Under the pieces are notes generated by a model that was not told where the DNA came from, did not search any database, and saw nothing but the letters and a program-made list of their open reading frames with translations. Both the position numbers and the translations under genes were made by a program. Below, in pieces: positions 23,794-34,840 of a stretch of DNA of 64,000 nt. This DNA is from Albugo candida (Eukaryota; Oomycota; Peronosporomycetes; Albuginales; Albuginaceae), in assembly GCA_905220665.1 (NCBI GenBank), contig CAJNAR010000013.1, positions 248,001-312,000 of the forward strand, written 5' to 3'. Within the stretch, counting starts at the first letter, position 1, and every line of letters starts with the position of its first letter.

Positions 23794-24918
23794 CTACTCA
23801 TGTGGCCGCACAAAGGCTTTGATCATTGTGGTCATGATTTGCATATGTGCCAGACGATCCTTTTCGCGTTCTTCTCGCTCAAACTGCAGGAATTTCATCA
23901 AAGAGCGTTCATGAGTGTCAATGATTTTATGTATCATGGCTTGATGGATATCCAATAGTTCATTTGTTCTATCGTTCCTTCGTTTGTATGGTATTGAAGT
24001 CTTCGATCGTTTACTGTTCTTTCCTCCAATCTCTTCGCACGAAGACGATTGTGAACGCTCTACAACCCCGACGTTCCGCTTCATTCTCGATAGATTCGAG
24101 CTATTCTCCGAACGCTCCGTGTCTGTTCGACCCTCCACTACCTTCTCGCTTTGTATACGTTCCTGCTTATCTTCGCTCGAATGTGCAGAATCGTGCAATT
24201 TATCACCATTTTCTTCACTATTATTTTCTGAAATTTGTTTTTCTATTCGGACGCCTGAAAAGTCGCCTTTTTTTTGCATATATTCACTTAAAATGACCTC
24301 ATCGTCTTGATCCAATCTACCAGTGTCCTCCTCGCAAAGATTCGAATCACTTTGGCAATCCTTTTTCATACTATTTTGATCAAATAAAGATTCTTCTTGC
24401 GACGTTTTGAATCCTTCCTGTTTAAATTTCGATTCAAAATTCGGACCAATACAAATTCGAAGATGATATTTCAAATTGGTAAATCCTGTTCCTCTGCGTT
24501 GTGCGTACACACGACGACAATGCAATTGCTTGCAGCGATAATGATCTTCATCAATTTTTTCGAAAAAAAAAGTGGTCATTGATTGACATTCCAAGGCTCT
24601 GTTCACCATTCTATCATTGTCGACTGACGCACTTGATGCGCTCAGATCGTTTTCAATAGCACATTTCTCAGTATCTGGTGCAGAATTTGCAAGAGAGTCC
24701 ATTAAGTACATTTTCTTTCTCGATACGATCCCATCTGTAGCCTCAAGCTCCTCTCTATAGCGTGGATGACGCGCCTTCAAGTGATTTATAAGATTGGTAT
24801 ACCCCGTAGCTACTTTTTGTTTGATTGCATCGCCGCATAAATGACACTGATGTAAATTTGGTCGAAGCTCAATTTTTGTATAAAATGTCTGCGCAATATC
24901 TTTATTAGACCATTCCAT
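23794..24918 (-). CDS. Protein with two BED-type zinc fingers
   Basis: One frame of 374 residues from ATG at 24918. The first finger (about residues 20-52) reads CHLCGDAI ... TGYTNLINHLKARH, a classic BED C2H2 pattern. A second (about 118-160) has CKQLHCRRVYAQ ... TGFTNLKYHLRIC, with Cys in place of the last His. The middle is acidic and Ser rich, and there is a basic NLS-like stretch GGKNSKRSKTSIPYKRR near 310. The C-terminus is a charged helix. BED fingers come from hAT-type transposases; here no transposase catalytic or dimerisation region follows, so a domesticated DNA-binding protein is more likely than an active element. It lies tail-to-tail with the formin, 180 bp apart. Confidence 0.75.
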   Translation of the reverse strand: MEWSNKDIAQTFYTKIELRPNLHQCHLCGDAIKQKVATGYTNLINHLKARHPRYREELEATDGIVSRKKMYLMDSLANSAPDTEKCAIENDLSASSASVDNDRMVNRALECQSMTTFFFEKIDEDHYRCKQLHCRRVYAQRRGTGFTNLKYHLRICIGPNFESKFKQEGFKTSQEESLFDQNSMKKDCQSDSNLCEEDTGRLDQDDEVILSEYMQKKGDFSGVRIEKQISENNSEENGDKLHDSAHSSEDKQERIQSEKVVEGRTDTERSENSSNLSRMKRNVGVVERSQSSSCEEIGGKNSKRSKTSIPYKRRNDRTNELLDIHQAMIHKIIDTHERSLMKFLQFEREEREKDRLAHMQIMTTMIKAFVRPHE

Positions 24919-25251
24919 TCTTGCGAATTCGTGCCAATTGAAAATATTGGAAATGGAGTCAAGTTAAATTTACATCCAATTGGAAAAATTAATTTTGGCG
25001 CAGTAGTGTGAAAATCACTTCTATAACAGACTTTTGTTGGAGACGAACTCACAACAGATTATAATGTCATCAAAATTTATATTCTTGTAAATCTCCAGTC
25101 CACATCATTTCCAGCCGGCGCTCCATCGAGGTTTGCTATCATTCGACAGGCCTGTTCGAATACGGGATGCCGTTGGTGTCGACGGAAGGCTTGTCCGAAC
25201 ACGGCTGGCAGGTCTGTGGCTCACAGTATTAGCATCAATCACCAGCCAACA
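24919..25251. other. Intergenic between the BED-finger gene and the kinesin-14 gene
   Basis: About 330 bases upstream of the BED-finger start and downstream of the kinesin stop, both on the minus strand. Plus frame 25133-25417 overlaps the kinesin 3' end and is a shadow. No element was recognised. Confidence 0.35.
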
Positions 25252-27685
25252 TTACATCTCAACGTACCCTGCCACACTGGACGCTGTGATACTTTCGGTA
25301 GCCACAGTTGTTCTTCCTGCTCGTGGAGGTTCAAGAATGATCCTTTCACGTAGTGGATTGGACAAAGTTACTGGATATGGAGAGCTTGGGGTCAAAGACA
25401 CTTTTCTTGGAGAATGATCGGGAGCCTTCGAGTTTGGTGACATGTAAAACGATACTTGTTTGTTCGTGTTTTGTGCTGACAAAAGACTCTGAGAAGCCGA
25501 GTCGCATGAATCGTTGATTGGTTGAGTATCGTTAGCAACTGTGCTCTTGATTTGTTCAGGATCGTCTCGGCGATGCTTTTTGAGGATACTTCGAACTTCT
25601 ACAGCGGGCCGCTTTTTGGTCGCTATGACTTGAGGTTCCAAGCTCCGTTTATCGGGTTGTTTCTTACTTGAGCTGAGATCCACTTTTGATACTTTTTTGT
25701 GCGGAGATAAAAATGTCTTTCCTGGGGTACTTTTCGTAGAAGATAGGATGTTAGCGTTCACATTTTCTTGGCCTTCCATTGAAAACTTTGAAGGAAGCTG
25801 CACATTTCCGTACCGATCATGTTCCTTGCTACAAGTAATTCACTTGAGTTTTTGGAGACAAGCATTTTTAGCTACTTACTTTCGAGATGCATACAAACTC
25901 CATCGTCTTGTCATATACGGTAATGGATCCATAGACGAAGCCGGTGACGACATTCTTAAAGCCGTTCGAGCAGAAAAGGGTGATAAAGCTCGGTGATTTT
26001 GCAGACTTTTAAGCTCAACGTCATCTCTATTGCGTCGTTTGGCTTCATCCAAGCGATACTCTTCCAACCGTTTCTCATACTTTCGTTTCAACTCAGTTTC
26101 TTGTTTGAGTTTTTCTTGTAAACGTTCCAATTGTTTTTGTTGAGATGAGATCTACATCAGCAACAAATACGTTTCAATGCGACGTTGAAATACAGTATTC
26201 CTTTCGACTTACAATTGCATTTAAACGACCAGTCTCACTGTGTTCTGTGTGCAGCGTTGTGTGCAAATTTTGACTTTCTGAAATTCGACTTGCAAATTTT
26301 AGCGTGTTGAGGGTCTCTTTCAAATCAGTACTTCTTGGACTAACGTGTACGAGCATCACAATATTTCGATCTGGGTGACCTAGAGTCGCTTGTAATAAGT
26401 GTGTCAGCTTTGAATTTCGGTACGGAACATGTTTGTCTCTGGCTTCTATTGCGATCATCACATCATTCAATGCGGCTAAGGATTTGTTGACACATTTTGC
26501 GTCTCGTATGCGAGGAATATGGGAAGTTTTCGTTTTGGTTAGCTTTTCTGATCCTGCGAGGTCGACAAGCGCAATACGTCCATAATGATTCTCATCAAAG
26601 TCTGCAGACCCGCTTTTTTCCTTTCGATAAATATCCAATAACACGATATTGTGCGATCGTCTGCTTCCTTCTTGTGTTGAAAATGGAAGTAATTTTGCAT
26701 TCCTCTTTGCTGATGTGATTGTCGAAAGGATGTCTCCAACACTTTCAACCACAACTTTTGAAACATTCTGCAGCTGAATGCCATTATCACCATGTCGCAA
26801 TTCCCGATGATATTTGTGCTCCAATTTCGCATGCATACCTTTGAGACTTGGTGACAATAAGTCCAGATTTTGAGCATTTTTCTCGCAGTTCATTGCAATC
26901 AAATCGTAAATTTCATCATTGTAAATCTCAACTATCTGCATCGAGACCTTGAAATCATAGAAATAACTTTGCTTTTCTTTCAAATGAAACAATAGTGCAC
27001 CAGTGTGATAATAAATACCCGGATTTTCATTCGTCCCTTGCATACTGTACGTCTTTCCAGAATCTGTCTGACCATACGCAAAAATACACGCATGACTTCC
27101 ATTATTCACGACTGGATGCAAAATGGGCAAGATCTCCTCAAAAACTTCTAATTGTGTGCATGCTTCACCAAATACACGTGGAAAATGGAATTTCTTGTAG
27201 ACATTTCCATTCGACAATGCTGAAATCTGAACTGACTCATTTCTCTGATCGTTTGTATCGGTCACGACCTTTTTCACCACCAGATCCTTCCTATGTCTGT
27301 AGCCATTTATATGCGACAGCACTCCTTCATGATCGTCTTTTACATGATCAGATGATTGTAGATCTTTGCTATCGTGAGTATACGGTCGTATTCGGCAGAG
27401 TAAACGCATGGTTCTCCTGGCACTGAGATCGTAACTTTGCTGCTGACATTTATGTAATAACTCCAATCGCTTTTCCCTTTCTGACTGAAGTTTTCTTTCC
27501 AAACGTTTTTCCTGTCGCTGTTTTAATTTCAGAGATGTCACTAGTTCCTGTCCTAAAAGAGCAAAATCTTGGCTGCAGAGTCGTATTGAAAGAGAAACAT
27601 CTCTTTTCAGAGCAGTAAGAGATTCCTTCAATTGTTTGATGCCATTCGTATGTAGTCGATGTATCCTTTCAGTGGATTCTCCCAT
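25252..27685 (-). CDS. Kinesin-14-like motor protein with altered switch I
   Basis: Exons 26213-27685, 25880-26151 and 25252-25828 join to 773 residues. Residues 1-95 form a charged coiled coil; the motor starts at MRLLCRIRPY (near 95) after a neck-like helix, as in kinesin-14 (Ncd/KIFC), which are minus-end motors. The P-loop is GQTDSGKT (about 204-211), switch II is DLAGSEKLTKT, and the microtubule-binding segment includes VPYRNSKLTHLLQ. In switch I the usual NxxSSRSH reads QEGSRRSH (about 338-345): the Asn is Gln and the second Ser is Arg. After the motor come a second coiled coil (KQLERLQEKLKQETELK) and a basic Ser/Pro-rich tail of about 190 residues. Altered ATPase is inferred from the switch change, not shown. 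It is head-to-head with the ethanolamine kinase gene. Confidence 0.85.
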
Positions 27686-27905
27686 TCTTGTCCATGCGGT
27701 AGATGGCGTATCGTTGGATTTATGTGGCGCCCTTTATCGCTCGTAATGCGTGTATTTCAAAACTTTGGAATACTTGCCTGTTTGCATTTATTTTTTTAGA
27801 TTCTTTACTTATCTATTATATGTACAAGGTTATGCATTTACGTAGAACGTAACGGATCTTGCGACTGTCTTTTCGTTATGAATAGTAATTTCTTTGTCGT
27901 AGGTC
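27686..27905. promoter_or_regulatory. Divergent promoter region, kinesin-14 / ethanolamine kinase
   Basis: The 220 bases between two divergent start codons must carry both promoters. It contains T-rich runs at about 27785-27800, but no recognised element. Inferred from gene placement only. Confidence 0.4.
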
Positions 27906-29791
27906 ATGAAGTTCTGGAATACTTTGACTTCCAACAATCGTCCAAATTCCATTAGTGATTCTTCGTGGCAAATTGTCACCTTCATCACCCTTACCGCATG
28001 CTCTCTGACTGCTGCTAGCATCATTTACATATATACAAACGCGAGAGATCCTAAAGCTTCCATATCGCCACAAAGCAAGCGATTCCCACGCGCTGCTAGA
28101 AGACCAATCAGTAAATTGGCTTCGAATAAGACGCATCATAGCGAGCAACAACCACGTTTTATCTACAAATACGTAAAAAGCGCTGACTCGCCAATGTCTG
28201 CCGACCATCGGACCACTTCTGCTGTGAAGAGCACAGGTAGGAATCCCATATGCAATTAGCTACCGATCGAATTTTAATGCATTGAGCTCATCCAAGCCAT
28301 CCAATACCTCAATAATCCTAACGCATGCTATCCATTCACTGTTGGCGAAACAGAAGATTCCGATGAATTTGACGATATCAAAAGCGTCGTTCTCGCGCTC
28401 TGTTCCGATTGGTGGATGCTTGTATTCGTTGTAGGAGTGTTACAATGCTAAAAATGTTTCGATGTGTAGGAAAAATGCATTGAAAGACGAGATCCAAGTC
28501 AAAATTGTAAGCGGAGGAATCACAAATCAACTCTATCGACTGATATGGATGGACAAATCGCTACTTGTGAGGATTTATGGGGAGAATACCGAGATACTCA
28601 TTGATCGACAAACTGAAAATGGTGACAGCCCAAACTCTTTATCTGATTTCACGAAATGAAAGAGTTGTGTAAACCATCGCGTTTGATAGAAATTTTTGCC
28701 AAATTATCTCGCGAAGGATTCGCTCCGACGTACTATGGTCGCTTCAAAAATGGCCGTATTGAAGGCTGGCTCAACGCTGACCCGCTTGAGCCAGAAGATA
28801 TGCAACAAGTATGAAAGCAAGTTTGCAAATTTTATTCTCGCAGAATTTTATATGTATATACGATGTAGATAGAACCTGTGCCTTTGGTCAAGTATGTTGC
28901 AAAAGAGGTTGGCAAAATGCACTCTATGCAACTCGACATCGATAGAACTCCGGTTTTATGGAAAGTCAGTAAAAGCTGCTGCTTGAATGCAGGCTTCTTG
29001 AATTGAAATTTCTATCGTGCGGGTGATGTGAACGTAGAAACTGAATCAATTCGTACAATTGGCAATGGAAGTACATTTTAGCGAACCAGAAAAGCAGAAT
29101 GCTTTGAATCAGCTAAATTTGGCCCTATGGAGTAGAAAAGTGAGCTGGGTGCAGTCGTTTCTATCACCAGATATTGCATGCACGATGTCAACCTCATCAC
29201 AAGTCGGGAAAATCGATTCAATAACGAAAGAAGCCAACAAGTTTGCAATGGATGTTGTATTTTGCCATAACGATCTACTCAGCGGCAACATTCTGTACAA
29301 CAATGCATGGAAACGAGTACAGATAATTGATTATGAATACGGTAGCTCAAACAGCTCATTTTTGGGACGCCTCTCACCTCAACTCAATTGATGTAGGAGC
29401 ATACAACTTTCGTGCATTCGATATCGCCAACCACTTTTGTGAGTATTGCGGATTCGACTTGGATCTCTCACAGTACCCAATGTTGGACCAACAGTCTAGA
29501 TTTTTTGATGCTTACCTTGTGACGGCGGCACCGGAGCTTTATGAAAGACTTCACCTCCACAATCATGAAAAAAGCTTTCACAAGGCTTTTTATGAAATGA
29601 TCAATAAGTTCGCGATGGCATCACATGTATTCTGGGCGTTTTGGGCAATCGTACAAGCGCGTTACTCTAAGATTGATTTCGACTTTTTGAATTACGCCCA
29701 AAAGCGTTTCCAGGCTTTTGATCAACAACGAAAACTGTTATCTTTTGATGGCTTGACACACTCAGGAAGCAATCATTCAATCCAATCGTAA
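27906..29791 (+). CDS. Ethanolamine kinase with N-terminal membrane segment
   Basis: Catalyses the first step of the CDP-ethanolamine route to phosphatidylethanolamine. Seven exons (27906-28236, 28297-28411, 28470-28621, 28690-28808, 28869-28964, 29038-29341, 29397-29791) join in frame to 503 residues. The kinase part has GGITNQLYRL, LLVRIYGENTEILIDRQ, the Brenner-type HNDLLSGNILYN and IDYEYGAYNFRAFDIANHF, the last typical of ethanolamine rather than choline kinases. Residues 1-110 form an unusual extension with one membrane segment (IVTFITLTACSLTAASIIYI) and a basic stretch. The extension is joined by a phase-1 intron; without it no ATG is available for the next exon, because an in-frame stop lies just upstream. 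A separate 117-residue membrane protein followed by a mis-started kinase is the alternative. Confidence 0.82.
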
Positions 29792-29861
29792 TTATGTAAA
29801 TTGTAATAAGCTTCAACATTGTGCTATCGACGAAAATGGGAATACGGTCTTGATTGAATGC

Positions 29862-30840
29862 TCATCGCTTTCGCTTAGACTCTGCGGTTTCTGCGCTCAT
29901 ATCAAATGGAGGAAGATTTTCTAGTGACGTCGAATTACTGTCCTTTTTGAAGTATCTCTGAATTGTGACTGGCGTTTTTTCGGGCAGTACGAGCGTTAAT
30001 TCTACTTTCATTCGACCCTTTTCGTCCAGAGATCGTATATCGACCAATACTCCGCGATAGGCTGTAAGCTGTGTCGTAGTTTTAATCTGTGATGCATCTC
30101 CTGCTATTGAAATGATATTATTCTTCAAAATAACTTCTTGACCGAACTTTAAATGTTTCGTTTCCGAGAAGATTCGTGTTCTCCTTGTGATCACAAAATC
30201 ACCTGGCGTCTGATTGATTATCACCATGAGATCCAGCTTATCTGCTGCTTGACGCGCGATGAGCGGTAATCCCTACAAGTCAAATGGTTAGCTGGTGCTC
30301 GTTTCAGTGAACTGTAAACATACCATAGCTTCCAAGTAATCGTTCGTCGAGTCAGAATCATTCCGATCTAAACACCAGCGCCCGGAAAGATTGAGCACAT
30401 GCACACCCAAAGAAGTTGATCCGGCTACGGCATTTGCACCCAATCCTGCGTTTGTTGGCACTGTATCGGAACTCGGATTGATTTTTTTAGGAGCATTCAA
30501 ATTGGAAGTAGAGTGCAAGGGAACGTGGTTGGATGAAGTTGGGAAAGGTTTTGATTCTGAAGGAACTGGAACGGGGTTGGAAATGGTTCCTTGTTTACGT
30601 GCCAAACTTGTGTTCGCGTTTGCAGCGTGCATCATAGATGCAGCATAAGACGGTTGAGAGGGTGTGGCTGAACGAATTGGAATTGGCATCGATGAACCAA
30701 CTATGCTGGTAGCGTTAGCAGCGTGCAGATTGGATGTGTTAGACATCGTATTCAGGCAAAGTGCTCCAGAAGTAAAGGGAAGGGCACCGTATGCTTCAGA
30801 ATACAAGTATTGAGGTACGCGGTAGTTGTTTTGCGATCCT
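29862..30840 (-). CDS. Calycin/FABP-like beta-barrel protein, 5' end unresolved
   Basis: Two exons are clear: 30324-about 30840 and 29862-30272, with a GT-AG intron between. The second half reads GRWCLDRNDSDSTNDYLEAM, GLPLIARQAADKL, FVITRRTRIF and FGQEVILKN, the rhythm of a fatty-acid-binding-protein or lipocalin-like barrel, ending in a basic tail (AETAESKRKR). The N-terminal part is a low-complexity Ser/Asn/Ala/Pro linker. The frame stays open upstream to an apparent acceptor near 30841 without a good ATG, so either a first exon lies further upstream or translation starts at an internal ATG (MSNTSNLHAAN). Ligand and role are unknown. It converges on the ethanolamine kinase gene 70 bp away. 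Confidence 0.6.
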
Positions 30841-32265
30841 CTGTAATGTAATTGATCTCACGGTCGAGCCAGTCTATTTTTCTTCCGCTTGTATTATTGG
30901 AGGATGTATTCTATTAATAACAAGTCAATGCAATATGTATATGTTCATCGTGGAAGATCTTTCGGGATGGAACTTTGAAGAAATGGTCTACTTGCTCAAA
31001 AGACTTGGGGAATGATCAAGATAGAAAGCTTTGCAGATTAATACTAGACGAAGAGGTGGTTTTCAAAAGAGCGAAGGTTTTGGTGCGATAATCGATACAA
31101 ATCCAACAAAAGGAGTTGAAGCTTTTACACACAAAAATCGTCATGTCACGAGTGTACAATCGGCAAATGTTAAAAGCATCCAGCAAGAGATAAGCAGTAT
31201 ATACAGTGCAATCAAGAGCACATGGATCCGTCTGGTTTAGCTTGATTATCTATGTCATGCGTACTTGGTATGTTAGCGTAATTGGTCGGGAAGGATGTAT
31301 AACACCTCATGCAATTGATTAATGCGGCAGTGATTCTGACATACTCTAAAGTGTCACTTGATGCGATCAAAAAGTACACAGAGATCAAAACCATCAATAT
31401 TCTGCGGTCAAAGTCGGACTTGGGGATCGACTACAGGTATAAACATCGATGTAAACACATTAAAATGAATCAGATTCCACAAGTCTCTATACCGCATGAA
31501 GATCAGCAATCACATTGTTCACGTCTTTTTGAGCGCCGCGCAACAATACCAACACTCAAGATATACAGGATCCTCTCACAGCCACGAATAAAAAAATGCT
31601 TTTCGAGAAATATTATTATTGCGAAATTCTTACAATCTCAATCTTTAAGTGACTCAATCTACACTTTGCGCCTCTTCTTATCTCACATGTCAGCTTCGAG
31701 GAATTTGATTTTATCAGTATTGTATAATTAATTGACGGACAAAATCTTCGCACACAATTTTCGTGGATGGCAGAACTTCGGTCTAGTTCTATAGAATGCG
31801 CACGAAAGTGAGCTCAAATACACTCGTTTCTATGCTGCGGCCTAAAATGTATACCATGTATTACTGTAAAGCATCGATCCACAGACAATCCTTTGCGGGC
31901 AGTACACATTAGAGAAGATGTCGACCGCTCCAATTTCTATCAGGGTCAAAAACGTCAGGATGTCTTTGTTGCGCTCTACAGCAGAATTCACGGGTTACGT
32001 TCTCTGTGTATAAACAAGCCACGACCGGATCACTTTTACGGCGATACAATAATCCATAGAGCGTGTACTTTTGTGCGATTTTTTATCAAGGGCTCTTTTC
32101 TTCAATGACTCGACGATACCCTCCTATCCACATGCCAAAATGATTTTCTACGTGTAAAATAGCATTATCATATGACAACAAGGTCCTTTGCAAACATTGC
32201 GATTTGCCGATCTGTCTCAAGTAAACAAGTCATTGATCTGTATAAAGCTCGCTTTCTATCGTATA
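30841..32265. other. Intergenic stretch with weak frames
   Basis: About 1.4 kb with no defined gene. The first exon of the calycin-like gene may lie in 30841-31100 on the minus strand. A plus frame at 30860-31015 (IVEDLSGWNFEEMVYLLKRLG) followed by LDEEVVFKRAKVLV near 31045 looks mildly coding but could not be joined. The 140-codon plus frame at 31309-31731 has no motif. The last 350 bases are the 5' region of the TKL kinase. Confidence 0.3.
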
Positions 32266-34761
32266 ATGCGAAAGCAGTCTAGCAATGACTTGCACTATAG
32301 TTTTCGCAAAGTATCATCGCAATTGCTATGTTTGTGTATTTATATCCGCTTTGGGAGCATATGCATCGCGATTCCCAGTGATATCACAAGTCGATTCATC
32401 GCCGCGGAAGAGATTGTGTCCACTTTGAACATTCCCTCCATCGATATTGATGAGGTTTTGACACCAAAGGAGGTCTTACAATTAGTTATGGATAGTGAGG
32501 TTACTTGGGAAAGCCTCTCAGTCACCGCAAAACTAGCAGTATTGTGGCAGTTTGGCTTTGTTTTCATTGGCACCAGTAGCGCCACACCCGATTACAGCCA
32601 ACTAGTTCAAATATATACACTATGTCAATCATCCTCACGACAATTGCGTGCAGGTTCCGATGCATCACGTGAAGGAATTCCAATGGATCAAATCGCTCTT
32701 TCTACCAATGAATTTTCCGACTCGCAGTGCTCAGTAGAAAGATGTGCTTCCGCTTCTAATGTGGAGTATACAACCAACAATAAATGCTCTCCAAAGTTTA
32801 CAAAGCAAATTAAATGCGCAGTACACTCCATTGTGCACAAGGCAGGATCCGAGAGCACTGCTTCAGGTGTGGATTCGCTGAATTCGGTCATTCCAACGTT
32901 ACCTAGCGCCTCATTATGGATGCAAACTGAAGCTGTAAGTACTACAAACGTGCCATACCCTCAAGTATACGCTCACAGAGCCTTGTTGAAAAACAAACGA
33001 ACGAGTCGTAGACAAGTAACTCAAGCAAGGGATCTCTACTCTATTCACATGCAACCGATCCCCGACCTGAACTTGAAGCCCGATCAGCAATGTGATTCGC
33101 ACTTCCAGGATGTCGTCATTCCATGTCTTGATCCGGAAAGTGATGTATACAAACCGGACTTTTGCCCACCTCAGGTTGACACTATCGGGCTATCAAAGTG
33201 GCTCAAAGAGATTGTGGCGGCCGATAGATTGGAAAAAGAGGAATTTGTCAGCACAGAGCATGTCGAAAGTACGGACCAACGTATCTCAACGTTTAGTATT
33301 GTTTTGCTGGCAACATTAGTGCTACTTATCGCCGGGGCTGTCGCATCATATTACTTTCTATGGTATCGTCCAGATAAATTACAGAAACGTGTCCCTGATA
33401 AAAATTCTGATAAGATTGTGGCTTCAACCACAGCACGCAAGCAGGATAGTGTGAAGAATTTTGGAAGCTCGGGTCTGTATCACATGACGCCACACTCCTT
33501 TCCAATCCTGGGCGAGAATTCTATGGATTCAACGCATGATCCGATTTTGCAGTCTGATGTGTACGATTTCAAAAAGCTGGAAAGCTGTAACAGTTCAGTT
33601 CTTATGTGCGATAACAGAAGCGCCAGATCGTCATATGCGTTCATCGCAAGTGCTCCGGACTCTTTATGTATGGAGAAAGGTGGCGTGTATGATGCTTACA
33701 AGAACGCGGCACGACTTCATAATAAAACAGGTCCTACGAACGTAGTGTTCACCTCTTGTCCATCGAATCAAGGTACAGAGAATTCAAGAAGCTCTATCAT
33801 GTCGAATGCAGGCGGAAAACGACTTACAGAGTACATTGAAGAATCAGATGCAATCTTACAATTCACCAGCGACCCAGTTGTACTTTCACGACAGATTGCG
33901 TATGACGAATTCACTTTTTTGCGAATTCTATCAAAAGGGGCATTTGGAGAAGTCTGGCTTGGTCAATTGGAAGATCGACATGTAGCCATCAAGCGACTAT
34001 TACCGGAACGATCTCACATCTGTTCCAATTTGGAAGACTTTGCAGCTGAAATTCGTCTCATGTGCAATTTAAATCATCCCAACATCGTGCCTATGATAGG
34101 AATTAGTTGGGACAATCGTTTTTCCAATTTATGCGTTCTCACAGAGTTTATGGATCATGGAGATTTGGATGTGGTGAATGAAAAGTATGGTGATGAGCTC
34201 AAGTGGGAGAAAGAAAAGCTACAAATCGCTTTGGACATTGCCGAAGGAATGCTTTACCTTCACTCCCAGCAGCCGGTCATCATTCATCGAGATATGAAGT
34301 CAAAAAATGTCTTGGTCAACAAAACATGGCAGGCTAAAATCAGCGATTTCGGAATCAGCCGCAAAACGAACATGAACGAAACAATGACATCAGGAGTGGG
34401 AACACTATTATGGACCGCGCCAGAGATCATAGAGGGGAAGAAATACTCCGAGAAAGCAGATATTTATTCACTTGGAATCGTATTTGGAGAACTCGATACC
34501 GGCGCGAGACCTTTTGCGCATATGAAAAATGACCGTGGAGACGCAATGCCTGCAATGCAACTCGTTCAGCAAGTTCGATTGGGGAAAGCAAAAATGCAAC
34601 TGCGTTCTGACTGTCCGCAGAGTGTTCGCAAACTCATTGAAAGATGTACGTCATTAGATCCCGACGTACGCCCAACTTCAATGGAAGTAGCATTGACACT
34701 CCGAAGTACGATCACATCTGAGATTTCGTTGTTGAACGTAGTCAATGTGCCTGTAAAGTAA
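32266..34761 (+). CDS. Receptor-like TKL-family protein kinase
   Basis: ATG at 32266 gives 831 residues without introns. A hydrophobic segment near residues 24-37 (LLCLCIYIRFGSICIA) is a likely signal sequence. About 300 residues of Ser/Thr-rich, otherwise unrecognised extracellular region follow. A membrane helix at about 342-364 (FSIVLLATLVLLIAGAVASY) precedes a juxtamembrane region and a kinase domain (about 545-820). Catalytic landmarks are all present: SKGAFGEVWLG, VAIKRL, IIHRDMKSKNVL and ISDFGISRK, with the activation segment VGTLLWTAPEI. This matches the tyrosine-kinase-like group, which is expanded in oomycetes; substrates and ligand are unknown. It converges on galactokinase 80 bp downstream. 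Confidence 0.85.
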   Translation: MRKQSSNDLHYSFRKVSSQLLCLCIYIRFGSICIAIPSDITSRFIAAEEIVSTLNIPSIDIDEVLTPKEVLQLVMDSEVTWESLSVTAKLAVLWQFGFVFIGTSSATPDYSQLVQIYTLCQSSSRQLRAGSDASREGIPMDQIALSTNEFSDSQCSVERCASASNVEYTTNNKCSPKFTKQIKCAVHSIVHKAGSESTASGVDSLNSVIPTLPSASLWMQTEAVSTTNVPYPQVYAHRALLKNKRTSRRQVTQARDLYSIHMQPIPDLNLKPDQQCDSHFQDVVIPCLDPESDVYKPDFCPPQVDTIGLSKWLKEIVAADRLEKEEFVSTEHVESTDQRISTFSIVLLATLVLLIAGAVASYYFLWYRPDKLQKRVPDKNSDKIVASTTARKQDSVKNFGSSGLYHMTPHSFPILGENSMDSTHDPILQSDVYDFKKLESCNSSVLMCDNRSARSSYAFIASAPDSLCMEKGGVYDAYKNAARLHNKTGPTNVVFTSCPSNQGTENSRSSIMSNAGGKRLTEYIEESDAILQFTSDPVVLSRQIAYDEFTFLRILSKGAFGEVWLGQLEDRHVAIKRLLPERSHICSNLEDFAAEIRLMCNLNHPNIVPMIGISWDNRFSNLCVLTEFMDHGDLDVVNEKYGDELKWEKEKLQIALDIAEGMLYLHSQQPVIIHRDMKSKNVLVNKTWQAKISDFGISRKTNMNETMTSGVGTLLWTAPEIIEGKKYSEKADIYSLGIVFGELDTGARPFAHMKNDRGDAMPAMQLVQQVRLGKAKMQLRSDCPQSVRKLIERCTSLDPDVRPTSMEVALTLRSTITSEISLLNVVNVPVK

Positions 34762-34840
34762 ATTTTGGCTGTACCGGTTGACCCAACATCCCTTGATGCA
34801 GCTCAAGTGAGTGATAATAAAGTATTGATATTTATTCCGT

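Noticed and set aside
31309..31731. 140-codon ATG frame as a gene
   Set aside because: Composition is biased to Ile, Ser and Arg with no motif, and no splice partner or second sign of coding was found.
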